The notes under the pieces were generated by a model. The model did no database searches, had not been told where the DNA came from, and worked only from the letters and a program-made list of their open reading frames with translations. From Zeugodacus cucurbitae (lineage: Eukaryota; Arthropoda; Insecta; Diptera; Tephritidae), in contig NC_071671.1 of assembly GCF_028554725.1 (NCBI RefSeq), positions 10,164,001 through 10,228,000 on the forward strand: a DNA stretch of 64,000 nt, given 5' to 3'. Both the position numbers and the translations under genes were made by a program. This document shows, in pieces, positions 42,716-55,378 of the stretch. How positions within the stretch are numbered: the stretch's first letter is position 1; each line of letters begins with the position of its first letter.

Positions 42716-44049
42716 TATTAGTGAAAACCAGATTACGTAGCGACACTTTGAAGCCAGATTTTCTGGTTTCATAAAGAAGCTGTTGTAAGCAGTGAATATG
42801 GGGAACACTATCTTGAGAATCAGCCAAAGTACACCAATGAGATTATTAGCAAAGCAAACAAAGTTAATTTACTGACTTTAAAACCACCAAACCGCCTTCA
42901 TTCATAGCAATTGACCGACTTTACCACCGCTTTTCGACCTATACAACATTGAAAATATGCCACTCCGCCACTTTCTTTTATTCCTAACGTGCTGGCAATT
43001 GGAGCACCATTCCACGACCACAAACATCAATTGACATCAATAGAACTTGTCGCAGTCGCGTAAAATGAACGCTTTCACATTGATTTGCCTGACACATGTT
43101 GAGAATGTCAATATGGCGAGTTTTAAGCGCCTTGCCGACTGCAGACGAAAGCCCGCAACTAAATTAAAGAAGAATGTCTAAAAGGCGTACAGCGGGGCTT
43201 GCAAATGGCCCAAACGCATTGTGTCGCAAGCAAGATGACAGCCGATGTCAAGTAGATGGATTTGACACTTTCTGTCAAGAGTATGGTGTGGTAGTCGTGT
43301 AGATGCTAACGACCATTTCAGCTGCTGCCTCGGCAATGCCGTTATGTTCGCGTCAAGGTGTGAATACTTATGAGTTTACTCCGCTGCTACACGCCCAGTG
43401 GAATACGACGGAAATAATGAAAAAGTGAATTCATCAAAGTCAAATCTGTTAATGGCATAGCTGAAATAGTGATTCATGACTACTAGTGACAATTTTTTGC
43501 TACTGAAGAATAAGGAAATGCGCTGAAGGGAGAAAAAAATAGAAGTGCCTAAAATATATCTTCACTCACATGTAATGATTTCTGGCAAAATTCGACTGTG
43601 AACATCTTCGGACGATGCAATATTTAAGAATTTTTTTACTTTGCTGAGGTCGAGTTCAATCGATTCAGTTTCATAATATGGTTGAAGGTATACTCGTATC
43701 AATTTATTTCGCATATATGATAGATAGATAAATCGGTTTCGGAGTTAGTTGCTTCTTGGCCCAGATTTCTTTTAGCTTTTCGGTCTCGTCACGCGCCACT
43801 ACTTTGATACGACACATATAAAAAGTGGTCAGGGTAAGTCCAACCTCGAGATCTGAGTTAATAATATATCTTTTTGATATCAAAAGTCAAATAAACGTTT
43901 CTAGCAGAAAATAGTTGAAATAAGGTTTCTAAAATGTAAAATATCGAACCTACTAAATAGATTAGTATATGCCCTATATACACATGTGAAGAAAATCTCA
44001 AATTTAAATTTTTCAGAGAATGCCCTGTATTACCGCTCAAATATTTCGA
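42716..44049. other. Spacer, partly GC-richer (43000-43400)
   Basis: Several short frames are open in the GC-richer part, for example ATG at 43112 (MASFKRLADCRRKP, 22 codons). None is supported. It contains the small frame at 43704-43817. Confidence 0.35.
43704..43817 (-). CDS. Short unassigned open frame (37 aa)
   Basis: Not recognised. The minus-strand ATG at 43817 gives MCRIKVVARDETEKLKEIWA, then KKQLTPKPIYLSIIYAK and a stop at 43704-43706. The charged DETEKLKEIWAKK stretch would form a helix and looks more protein-like than other short frames nearby. It could be an exon or a remnant of a mobile-element protein. Confidence 0.2.
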   Translation of the reverse strand: MCRIKVVARDETEKLKEIWAKKQLTPKPIYLSIIYAK

Positions 44050-44593
44050 TTTTTATACTCTCGCAACAAAGTTGCTACCAACAGAAACCTTACATTTCAT
44101 TGTAAAGATGGTACAGAAGAGCTGCACTCAAAACGGTATACAAAATTTTAAATGGGCGTGGTTCCGCCCACTTATGGGTCAAAACCCATATCTCAGGAAC
44201 TACTCGACCAATGGTTTGTAATATCTTCCTAGCTTCCCAATGATATGTGGTGAAAATAGTCTAAATCGGTTCACAACCACGCCTACTTCCCATATACCAG
44301 AACTTTGAAGTCGACCTGAATAGTTTACTTTAGCATTTATAGTGTGGCAGCCCCTGTCTAAAAATCGCCGAAATCGGACCATAGGTTTTCAAGGCCCCTA
44401 TACATCGAACATGAGGACCTCGGTGCTTCTAACCTAATATTAGGGTTTCCAACTTTCAATGGACTTTATACCATATATATGACGACTATGTGGGTCAAAT
44501 TGTGTATTATATAATATAAATGAAATTAAACAAATTAATTGCGAGAGTATAAAATGTTCGGTCACAACCGAACTTAGCCCTTCCTTACTTGTT
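44050..44593 (+). mobile_element. HINE family 1, compact copy (g)
   Basis: Both ends are present (TATACTCTCGCAAC at 44054; TTGCGAGAGTATA; hairpin GTTCGGTCACAACCGAAC; CCTTACTTGTT). The tetramer array and first half of the core are deleted, leaving 544 bp. Confidence 0.85.
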
Positions 44594-45899
44594 AGACATT
44601 AGTTTATCTGAGCTACAGAAACCAGCTGTACGGCTTATATTCTGGCAGGGTTTTAAAGTATTAACTGAGTTTGTTAATCGTTATTTGCTTAGACAACTGA
44701 TGAAAGTCAAACCTTATCTACACCCTGTATACCAAATAGTTGATGAAATCTTAAAAAAAAATAAGGATTACAAATATAAAGTTTGGCTGCTGGCCAATCA
44801 ATTCAACCACGACTGTTGGCTTTGTTTCGCAAACAGTGTAAGTACACAGTTAACATCAGTAACTGTCCATTTAGTCGACCATTACCGACTGTGGTCATTC
44901 ATCAATTGTCATGGTAAATTTTTTTTTTTGACAAATGTTACTTAACACCAAATAAGCAACGATGATATCGATGTGGGCTGACTGATGATTTTTCACTCTG
45001 CTATTGAAAGTGTACAAAAGCAGGCAATGAATTGTACTCTGGAAGGATTGTTGGATATCAAGTGATAAACGTTGTATGTATGTATATAACTTTATGTTTG
45101 TATTTCAGTGACTATGAGCTATGAGTTGCTACTTCCCTAATTTCGACTTATTTTTGGCAAGGAAAGAATGTTCACCTCTATCATCAATCCACATTTTTCC
45201 AACTCACTCCAATCATTTGTCACACCAACTAAGTAAATCCAACTACAATGTGACTGTTGTATTTGAAGAGAGAAATCATTGTTGACATTGTCAGGCGATT
45301 GATTGTCATTTGAAATTTGCCAATTTCACCGTTAGCTGTACTTACATTTCCATACAAGCTCACACATCCATGGAAGCAAAAAAAAACAAAAAACATAACA
45401 CGAAATATGTGCTGGATGTGGATCCTTTCCACAAAGCTACTCTCCAATGTCCCCTTCATTTTATGCTCCCTGTAAACACATATCCATATACATATACATG
45501 ATTTCTGTTACATTACCAGTTTTGTTCTTGTTGCTTGTGCTGTCGCCTGTAGTTGACTACCAATGCAGCACAAGTCAGCTGTGTGGAGTGCGTATTATCT
45601 TCAATGACATTGAGTAATACAATTGTTCTTTATTCATGACTGTTACCAAGAAGCATAGTTTTTGTTGTTGTTATTAGATAGAAACAGTACTTGGTATATC
45701 AGTTGTTTTGGCTGCATGTTTATGTATGATTTGAAGTGCACCTGCTCATTGAGATTGGGCTGCATGAATATGTTATGCAGCAATAGCTGGCACTAATTGA
45801 AATGGAAAATATCTTGTGTGTAGTCTACTTGTAGTTGAAGTGATACTGACGGAATATATATACTATATACTTTTCATTTTATCGACATCTCTATCTAAA
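44594..45899. other. Spacer without recognised genes
   Basis: A 118-codon frame at 44589-44945 opens inside the HINE end and lacks family resemblance; its 5' start is repeat-derived. Nothing else was recognised. Confidence 0.35.
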
Positions 45900-46335
45900 A
45901 TCATAACGGCAATTCCATACAGATTCGGTCTTAAGATGTGCAGCAATATAAGTAATCTTTACGCAGTGGAACATAAAAAGGTCCTTCGAACTGCTTTCTC
46001 TTAGCAAGCTCCATATCTGTGCTATCATAGGTGTGTTTACTGGACACTGTCCGATAGGAAAACATGCGGTGAGACTAGGGATCCCTGGCAAATGCAAGTT
46101 GCCAAAGCTGTTTGGAGGAAGGCGAGATAGAATCATCTAAGAAACACCTTGGTGGGCACACATTCGCTAGAATTAACATTAGCCGACTCAAGAGTTTTGT
46201 TATAGATTCCAAGCGCTTTATCGAATTATGAGGGTCTTTCTGACCCATTAGAAGTTTTTGATATCGCAAAGAACGATACTCAAGTGTCCAAGTGAGATCT
46301 TCCTGCGTATGCAGATATCTGTCTAATAACCTAAC
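45900..46335 (+). pseudogene. LINE 3' end fragment (RNase-H group) with CCTAA tail
   Basis: The plus strand encodes TGHCPIGKHAVRLGIPGK at 46034-46087, the conserved LTGHCxIGxHxxRLGI block downstream of RNase H, followed by broken remnants. It ends AATAACCTAACCTAA at about 46325-46339. The same tail closes the minus-strand fragment at 2440. Confidence 0.65.
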
Positions 46336-46539
46336 CTAATTTTAGTTATACCTTTAAAAGACATATGTCTACACCGGTTGAGAGTTGTATTTTGAGTAAG
46401 GAAACAATTATCACGGCCAAAGATATGTCTGCAACCATTTTCAAGTATTGGTAAAACTTTATTAGATCAAGGTCTTAATAAATCGAGGCTAGGGATGGTC
46501 TATACTCAAGAATCTGGTCACACGAAATTTTCTTAAGAT

Positions 46540-47130
46540 TACACACATTTGGAACTCTCTTCTTCCACTAGAGTAACGAAAATCGCAATATATGGTAAAT
46601 GGTATATGGGGGCTGTGATAATTCCTGGAGAGATTTCACTAATTTTTGACATCAAGCTACATTATATCCTGGATAATACGTTCACTTAGTTTTGCTCAGA
46701 TATCTCACATATTAAACGATATATGCGGTATGAAGTCCACCGGAAGTGATCGTGAAAAATTGTAATATTAGGAAATATACGGGATCTAGGGCAAGCAAAG
46801 ACCCCATTTTACCCAGAGGCTCAAGAAACTATTTCCTCTGAGTTTCTATAAAATACCTGAGAGATTTACCACTATTTCCGGTAAGAAAAAATAAACACAG
46901 TCACTGAGGTTGACATGTTCGGTGTCTGGGGTTATTAGCAAAATTTTTACAAAATTTTATTTCGATATCTTCATAAGGTTCTTGATTTATACATTACGAA
47001 ACATATTGAATTAAAAATTGTATTATATGGATAGGCGTGATTTCGCTTCAGATGCTTTTCGTAAGTTTGGTTGATGTAGTTTGAGTAGTTCGCGAGATAT
47101 GTACAAAAATTGTTTTAGGGGCGAGATCTT
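46540..47130 (-). mobile_element. HINE family 1, degraded (copy h)
   Basis: Reverse-oriented core only: CAAGCTACATTATATCCTGG, GTATGAAGTCCACCGG and GAGTAGTTCGCGAGATATG. Both ends are lost and divergence from copy c is high, so it is an old insertion. Confidence 0.65.
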
Positions 47131-47869
47131 TTCCAAAAATACTTCACGCATATATGCCGTTCCTTAATGTGATCCATGATCCAGCTAAGCACTTTATAGT
47201 TTTTTGCCAAACGCCATTTAGTGGTAGTGGTCTGATTTCGTCCGTCCACAATACAATTCTTATTAGGCCAAGAAAGAGGTGTATCAAGTATAATTAGGAT
47301 ATCTCAATTTTTATACAGTCGATCGATTCACCGAGTATTAATTTGATTATTACTAGTCTTTAATTCATGAATTAGGCTTTAAATCAAATCAATGTCTGCT
47401 GGAAAGAAATTTAGCGTCAATGAAGAGGTGATTGTCGAGACTAAAGTCTATTTCGAAGCAAACAAGTCCTCGTACAACTAAAATGGTTTTGAAAAGTTTT
47501 TAGCGTTCTTCAATTGATCCATCGCTCTCGTTAACAGACTCTCGATTTTCGGGCAAAATAAAATATTTGATTAAAACGAACCATCTTTGGCATCTGGCTT
47601 TGGTATTTAGGAATATAAATAGTTTCTTGCTAATAGCTATTTTAAGGGACTGTTAAACAGAGAGAATTTAATTTGTTTAAGGTATGCTTACGGAAATTAC
47701 GCAGAAAAATAATAGTGTATATTATAATTCTAATTAATTTTCCACATTCGAACTAAATTAACACATAATAATGCGGCTTATTTCACAACTCAAACTTTAA
47801 GGAACGCATTTGTCTGCTGATTATGAAATAATACCATTTCTAGGAATGTCTTTGCCAGACCCCGCACTA
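47131..47869. other. AT-rich spacer
   Basis: A mariner-unrelated frame near 47400 is short and broken. No feature was recognised. Confidence 0.35.
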
Positions 47870-48266
47870 AAGCGATCTCGTTACTCACTCCTCATTTGCA
47901 TTAATTGAAATATTTCATTTGCATACAAATAATGCAAGTGAGTAAGCAATGTCGCGCTGCTGGAGGCGCCGACTTTGACGATATGCATTGGACCAGCTCA
48001 CGCGTATGCTTTGGCTGATTACTTTAGAAGTTACATCGAAGAGTATGCGTTGCGGCGGAGCTCCGCGCGGCTGTCAGTCAAGACTTCAGCTACACACAAA
48101 ATTTCAGAGTTTCATGTGAATTTACCGCGGCCTTCGCTGTCAGCGCAAATAGACGCGTTCAACTTGCTAGGCAACGAGCGAAAGCCTCTGCGAGAATGCT
48201 AAGCACATTGTGAAGACAACACGCTGAGCCACGCCAAAGCTGAGCGCGCGTCTAAAGTAAAACAAT
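47870..48266 (+). promoter_or_regulatory. GC-rich island, possible promoter/first exon
   Basis: GC content rises sharply over 47940-48260. TCAGTCAAG at about 48077 fits an initiator but has no TATA box or DPE at proper spacing. A modest splice donor (ACAAT|GTAAGC) lies near 48266. A 75-codon frame at 47975-48202 begins with a non-ATG codon and is not convincing. It may instead be a conserved regulatory element. Confidence 0.25.
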
Positions 48267-48949
48267 GTAAGCTTACGGGAAAAAGCGGAAAATAAAATAA
48301 AAGCGAAAATAAACAAGCGTAAATTGAATTAGAATCATACGCATGAGCGACCCTGCGTCGCGCGCTGGAAGGCATTTACATTTGGGTGTTGGTGGTAGGC
48401 GCGTGCAAATGGGTTGGGCAGGTGGCAACTCGGTGGCTGGGCTGGTGTGTTGAACGGAGGTGTGCGCCTCGAATTTTAGTGGATTGTGGCTGGCACCTTC
48501 GTTGCTGTGAGTACTGTAAAAACCCAAAAATAGGTGGCAACCATAGTGCTGCGGTGGCCACAACCACTCATTCCAGTGAGAAATTTTGCCCAAGGTTCTT
48601 CGCAACTAATAACACTCACATCAAAAACTTATTGTTGTTGGCATTTTGCAGTCTGAAAAAATGCCGTGGCTGCAGTTTCAATTCATTTCCGAGGAATTGC
48701 GAATGTATTTGGCAGTGTAACGGGAAGTTTCCAAGGAATGGTATAAATTCAATTTGCCTACCTTTATTCGAATAAGTAATCAGAAACAAAAAGACGGTAA
48801 AAGGTAGAATGGAAAGAGAGGGCACAGAAGAGTGGTGATAAAGCAATTGTGCAGAGGCGGCGCAGTAGGTGGGGATTAAGTTGTTGCAAAGTTGTCTGAG
48901 TTGGTTTACTGAAAGTGTGGTTCGCGTATTTTTCAAATACTTACACCTG
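48267..48949. other. Moderately GC-rich spacer
   Basis: Overlapping open frames on both strands at 48273-48775 reflect low stop density (GT/GC-rich words such as GTTGGTGGTAGGCGCG). No frame has homology I recognise. Confidence 0.3.
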
Positions 48950-48952
48950 ACC

Positions 48953-49009
48953 TTCGGCTATAATCGCTTAAAGCGGTTCCTACGCCAAATATATATATAT
49001 ATATATATA
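48953..49009 (+). mobile_element. Solo LINE 3' end with AT-repeat tail (copy E)
   Basis: Only TTCGGCTATAATCGC TTAAAGCGGT and CTACGCCA remain of the RTE-like LINE, followed by (AT)n at 48988-49009. The insertion was truncated to about 35 bp plus its tail. Confidence 0.75.
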
Positions 49010-49734
49010 CCTTTATACACCTTCCAACTTTTAAACGCAATTTTTTTTACCTCACGCGCTACCTGCTGAGTCATGTTGCCGCCTCTTCCGGCTTAGTTTC
49101 TCTATTTCGAGACATTTCACGCTTATCCTTGCTTATCCTGCGCTAGCGGGGGCTCCCACCAATATCCGGGTACGGCGTGTCTCAACACGTCTTCGGCCTC
49201 TAACTTCATTTTTCACTCAATTCTATTTATTAATGGCGTGGCAAAGGCATTACATGACACGCGGCAAGTTCGTTTCAGCCACTTTATTAAGTTTTAACCA
49301 AAAGTTGCAATAATTACATGAACGCCATTAAAATACCAAATAAATGGTCAACAGCAGTGAGGAGGAAGCGATAATTAATATAGTTCGTGGTTGTGGCCTA
49401 TTTTGCAAAGTTAAACTCATTCGAATTTACGAAATGTTTACTCATTCAATTCTCGCAGCAACAACACGCAAGTAATTTCATTTAACGCGGCATGTTGTTG
49501 CAATAGTTGTTGCTAAGTTAATTCCCATAGCTAATTGCTTCCTTATGCGCTTTGAAAGATTGGAAATGTACGGAAACCCCTTGAATTGTAGAAAATGGCT
49601 GTTGGGAAGTGGAAAAGTGTGCTTGTTAATCTCACTGAAAACAGTGAATGGCGAGCGGGTCCTTTTACCCACAATTGTTTTCTACTTTCTACATTTTTTA
49701 AGGTTATTCAGAATACTTATGGCACAAACATTTG
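49010..49734. other. Spacer
   Basis: A GC-rich patch lies at 49070-49200 (CTTATCCTTGCTTATCCTGC; GGGGGCTCCCACC). No gene was recognised. Confidence 0.35.
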
Positions 49735-50745
49735 TATACTCTTGTAACATGTTGTACAGAGTATAATAGTTTTGTTCATCTAAAAGTAATATTTAGTACA
49801 CAGGCTCATATTAGTGATGAACATATTTGGATGATTTTTTTTTGGGAAAGTGGGCTCCATCTATATATCTCTTAAACTACTTCAGCTATATCAACGAAAC
49901 TTCCTGGAGGCATTTACTTCAGGCACTTCATTATGCTGCATGAATGGAAACGGTTTATAACGACGCCCATCACCCATGCAGAGGTTATGTTGAAAACTAC
50001 TAAAAATCCTTTAATTTAGTTAAAAAAAAAACACCCGAAAGATGGTACAGAAGGGGTACACTTAAATATCAATAAACAATTTTAAATGGGCGTGGCTCCG
50101 CCTACTTATGTCTCAAAACTAAATATCAGAAACTACTCGACCAATTTCAATGAAGTTCGTAACATTTCCTTTGCATCCCAATAGCATAGTTAGAAAATGG
50201 GAGAAATCGGTTCACAACCACGCCTACTTTCCTTATACCAACATTAGGAAAATATTATCTGACTATCTGATTCGATTACTTGGCAATCTATAAATTAAGG
50301 ACCCATGAATATATCAGAACAGAACTTTGCAGAAATATTCCGTTTCTGGTTTCACATCATCCATCTTAAAATCACCGAAATCGTACAATCACCAAGTCTC
50401 CAGATACCGGACATGACAGATATAAGAAATTCAAAGGATATCTGTTTTTTTACTAGGGTGCCTCTGTGCCAAAATTGGGCAATATCGGGTCAATACTTAC
50501 CTAATACGGATTCTCCAACTTACGGTGGATTTTATAACGCATATATAGATTAATATGTGAGATATCTTAGCAAAATTAAGTGAACGTATTATCCAGGATA
50601 TAATGTAGCTTGATGTCAAAAATTAGTGAAAATGGTCCAGTTATTACACCTGCTTCCATATAATAAAATAATGGACTTTATATCGAATATGTGGACAAAT
50701 TATGTATTGTCATAATATGTAAAACTATATTAATAAATTGAGATC
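49735..50745 (+). mobile_element. HINE family 1, diverged (copy i)
   Basis: The 5' block is TATACTCTTGTAACATGTTG with the hairpin partner GAGTATAATAG. The core includes GGGCGTGGCTCCGCCTACTT and GGTTCACAACCACGCCTACT. The 3' end is eroded (AATAAATTGAGATCTC), with no terminal hairpin. Confidence 0.75.
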
Positions 50746-52149
50746 TCAGATTATTTTTCTAGATCGATAATTGTATTTTAAAATTCGATTTTTTAATTGA
50801 TCATCTCCATATTTTAATAGTTATGCTTCTAATCGGAGCGGAGACGAGTTCAAAAATTCAGATATCAAAAAAATTGTTTCAGTCGGTCTTGATCTTTTAT
50901 TGGTGTAACTAATCTGACATTTTATAAAGACAATCCTATCGGTTTAATAATTTTATCTCGTTTATATAGCCTTAAAAATTTATGTTCCACTGCAACCTGT
51001 AATTCATAAGGTAAACAATTAAAAATATAAATATTTTTAGTACCAAATAAATTTACTCCAAGTGTAATGTACTCCTCTTAATTCTAGTGTGAAATCATAT
51101 TTGGACAATAGTTAAAGGCATTGATAATTTGCACACACTCAAGTTATGTCAAGTATGATATCCTCACCATATTTTTGGAGCACAGTCAAACGAAGGCATC
51201 AATATATGGTTCTCAAAACTCTGGAAGAGATTTGAAACATTTTAGGGGTACAACTTTAGGTAACCTTTAATTCGATATCTCTGATAATAGCTGAGATTGA
51301 TATTGACAATTTTAAGACAGTTTTAAGTTATTGAGTTTAAAAATAACTATTGTTTAGAGAGTGTAATGGAAAACCTTTAGAGGACATATCCGGAGAATGC
51401 AATGAATATGGAAAAAAGTCGAATTTTACTTTGGCAAAGCGTTCTACGAACTGCGGAATGAATTGATGGAGCCTTGTTTCGTTCTTTTACCTATATCAAC
51501 ATAAAGTGTTGGTTTATCACAAAGCTCTAAATACTACTAGAAATCAACAATTCTTTGTTTCATTTTATCGATTGTCCGTCGTCATGGTATGAGGAATTGT
51601 TTTGGCACGTTTCTTATATATCTTCAAAACGTCTGTTAGAGATCTATCAATTTGACTGCTGCGTCAAGTAAAAAATATATATACAATTTTATTTAGCTCC
51701 TATTGGAACGTAGGTCAAGTAAAATGCTTCAACCCAAATTTGTGTCATTCTCATGCAACAAAAAAATCCAACTTATTGCCAACCCCATTATGAGAATCGA
51801 ATACTATTTTTTTATTATTTCTATATCGATTGTCAAAACAATAATAAATGATCGTAATAAATTTTAATTGTCCTTGTATTTCTCCTTTTTCGCAAATACA
51901 TTTTCAATGTTTTGAAAGGCATTCCGTGAAAATTCAACAATTGAGGCATGCCTATTTAATGGCGAAAATTTCATAATTGATTTATGTATTGTATGTACAG
52001 TTATGTAATAAAAAAATGCCCATTATTGCAATTTCGAGGCAATACCACTGCCACTGCCTCACCATACGCCTACACCACATGCTAGAATTTATTATTTTGT
52101 GGTCATCGCACACACAAATAAATTGTGTGTTCTATACATGAATGTCAGA
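50746..52149. other. AT-rich spacer without recognised genes
   Basis: No repeat or gene feature was identified. Confidence 0.4.
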
Positions 52150-52870
52150 AGTTGTTATTAATATGTACAAAGGCCGCCACAGCAATGCAGGGAAGTTGCC
52201 CCAAAACAGAGCGGGGAAGTGAGATGAGCTTTTTCTGTGAGTGAGTTGGTGTGAGAACGGTAGCCGAAGCTAGCGAAGCGTTTTCTGCAAGAATTTCTTT
52301 CCGTGTATGTGTGCATGCAAAAATTTATCGAAAATATGTGAGAGTGTGTGTGTGTGTGTGAACGAGTCGAACAGTATGCAACAAAAGTTTGCCAGCCACA
52401 TTTTTGAAAAACTGCAGCTAACAAAGCGTGGTTTGACCTCGTTGTACAGATAACAAGCGAGCGTTCGCGCCATGAGTGAGTGAGCGTTGGGCCGCATGAC
52501 GCAAATGAGTGGAGTGGCACGAAGAAATATGGAACTGTGATAACCGAACGCACGTTGCCACATTGTTGACCTGAAGAATGCGAGCGGTCAAGCGCGCTAC
52601 TTGCCGAGCATGTCAGCGTTGATGTTATGAATAAGAAGAATGCAAATAAGTAGAATGTGGGCGGGTGTGGCAACACAAAAGACAGACACGATAAAAAAGT
52701 AAGCAAGTAACCACAGAAAAAGCGCACGATTTTACCCTCAACGCTGGTTTCAACGTCATTGCCATTACCCGAGCTGAGTGGACTCACCTTTGTTATCGCT
52801 ACACACACATTCCATGTGCTCAGCCGTGTGCTATGCTATACCGCTACGCACCACAGCACAGTGGTTCGAC
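52150..52870. other. GC-richer block with a spurious-looking long frame
   Basis: A 216-codon minus-strand frame (52158-52808) is open, but its product is rich in C, H, S, T and F and contains a THTHTHSH run made by a (GT)n repeat at 52346-52361. I treat it as non-coding. The block's composition (GAGTGAGTGAGCGTTGGG; CGAAGCTAGCGAAGCG) could mark a regulatory region. Confidence 0.3.
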
Positions 52871-53449
52871 TTGTATGAAGGTGCGGTCATAAATACTTCC
52901 CGTTGAGATATCGCTTTGAAATTTTCACCAAAAATCTAGAAAATTATTTTAAATATATAGTAAAAAAATTGGCCCCATCGGACTACTAGGTCCTATAGCT
53001 CCAATAGAACTGTAATTGCCATTATATGGCAATGATGCGCAAAAATACTTCTCATGGTCATGGTCGGAGCGTCAAAACTTTCAGTAAGGCTTTGTAAAAA
53101 TATTTAAGAAAGCGATAAACAAGCTGAACATGATTTGTCGTTATAGCTTCCCCCATCCAACCCCCACATTCAACCTGTAAGAATAATATCATATAAACAA
53201 ATCATGTAGGAAAAAAGCAAATTATCAACCAATTTAATACAGTTCATTTTTTCACTGCCATTCTACAGCCATTATAATTAGAACAAAAACTTATAATGCA
53301 TCCTCTAGTAAACCGTACATAGATTGAAATGAAGATGGTTTATCCTTCTTTCCAAGCTTTTTTAGTCCAATTATAATAAGTTTGAACTTAAAAAAAAAGT
53401 TAATTCAAAGGCCATTATTATTTTGACGATTACTTCTACATTTGCAAAT
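52871..53449. other. AT-rich spacer
   Basis: No feature was recognised. Confidence 0.4.
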
Positions 53450-54620
53450 TTGCGCACCTAACTTTAACACTTTTATTACCTTAAGACTCTGGTAAAGACA
53501 ATCTAAAATAAATCTAACGGGGGATCGCGGGGGAACACAACAAAAACTTTATGTAAGCACATTGAAGACGCTGAAAAAAGGTTCAAAAAATAGGTGATAT
53601 AAAACACTAATTTCACAAAAAATACAAATCACGTTAGACTTAATTAATTTCACAAGTTAAAATAAATACCTTTAGCTTCAAAAGCCATTAAAAATAATCT
53701 TGATTCGTTAACCTGAACAATTACCAGAACAATTTGAAGTGCGTTGTTGCTGCGAATTTAAAAAAAAAATGTCTGATGTGCTTTAAAAAAATACAGTTGT
53801 TCATGAGTTTGACTCTATTTTTAGAAAGTACCGTTAGATTTTTGGGAAAACCCGGACTTGAAGAAGTTTGGACAATTTAGAGGCCATCGATTTACATTTT
53901 GCCAAAAAATCGAGAGATGGATTTTTTGATTTTTGGCCTACGGTGGAACCACTGAACAATTGAAATCTTACAACGATTGTATTTAGTCCAATAAGCAATA
54001 ATTTTTTTGCAAATGTAACCAATACAAATGTTAAGTTTTCTCATCTCTACTGCGTAGCCTTTGTTTTTAATGCTTTGTTCTACCAAACCAAATTTGAGCA
54101 ACAGTAAGACGACAGCTTAAGTTTATTCACGAATATACACATATGGGCAAATATCGGCAGCTACACCTAACATTTTTATTACCTTAAAACATTGACAAAT
54201 ACACTGATAACACTGATAAAGGGGGAATCGTGGGGTAACATAACTAAATGTCTATTTAAACATGAAAATTAAGTTAAAAAAATACACAAAAAAAGTATAA
54301 TCAATCAAAAATACACAACAAATAATAAATCAATAAAATTAATTTCACAAGATGAATATATTAAAGTAAATACCTGCAACAATAAAATGCATTTTAAATA
54401 ATTAAATTCGGACCCCTCTAGCAAACGTTTGACCACTTTGAAATTCAATTTTGTTTTCACAAAAAGCTAACTTATGTTGATTATTTGATATTGATTTGCA
54501 GTAAAACCCGGTTTGCCATGAAGAAGCTTGGACATTTTAGAGACGATTTGGTAACTTTTCCCAAATTTTTGTTGTTATGAAATTTTTGAATTTTGTCCTA
54601 TGGGCGCAACCACTGTGGCA
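53450..54620. repeat. Diverged tandem duplication, period about 705 bp
   Basis: Unit 1 (53455-53970) and unit 2 (54163-54620) share ordered blocks: CACCTAAC..TTTTATTACCTTAA; GGGGGATCGCGGGGGAACA versus GGGGGAATCGTGGGGTAACA; TTAATTTCACAAG; GAAGAAG(T/C)TTGGACA(A/T)TTTAGAG; and a final GGCCTACGGTGGAACCACTG versus GTCCTATGGGCGCAACCACTG. Divergence and small indels suggest an old event. Non-coding. Confidence 0.75.
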
Positions 54621-55378
54621 CAGGCCTCCTTCCACGCGCGCATTCAGCCAATTTATTGACAGTGACTTTGATTTGTAGCTCTGCCGCGTACAAAAGCTAC
54701 AAATTACCATTTATTTCTTGTCTGCATTCAGGGGTTGGGCATGATTTGTGGGCGCTCAGCTAATGCGCCTATAAGTATGCATTGTTATACGAATTGCTAC
54801 CTACGAAGTTCCAACTACACCTGCTGATGTTTTCTTGTATTTTTTTTATTATTGAATTTACGCATTTCATGCGCCATTGTTGGTATATAAAAACGTGTAT
54901 GTTCACACATACATATTCCTTTTACGACTAAGCCCGCTGACCTAACCTCAATGGTCAGTATGTATCAGTATTTCATTTATTTTCAACATTAAATAGCTTA
55001 CGAATACAGTTATGTGGGCAATTCGTTTTCCACCGCACATAAAAATCAAATCAAAATCAAAAGTGGTCGTGCTGATGGCTGAGAGTGATTAAAATTACAC
55101 CTGGAGTTTCCTTAATGGGCCTAGATTGACTGACAGCCTTTGTGTAGGCAATAAAAAGGCTATTTAAGCGACTTTATTCGATTTTATTACATGCCGGTGT
55201 TTAAATAGGCATATTTGGGGGAGGTGGTGCATCGAGCTTTTCCGAAGCGCTGAGAAATTGATCTTTAAAATAAGACACTACGCGTCCTCTAGATTTCGTT
55301 AAATTAGGAAATAAATGTAATAATAAACAAGAAAAAACGTCAACTTCGACTGTGTTTAAGCAAATCTAAAGACGTAAG
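54621..55378. other. Spacer
   Basis: No gene was recognised. Includes CAAATCAAAATCAAAA-type direct repeats at 55045-55060. Confidence 0.35.

Noticed and set aside
44589..44945. 118-codon frame after HINE copy g
   Set aside because: The start lies in the HINE terminal box and no family resemblance is seen.
52158..52808. 216-codon minus-strand open frame
   Set aside because: The product is dominated by C, H, S, T and F and includes a dipeptide run from a GT microsatellite. No domain recognised. It is likely open by composition.
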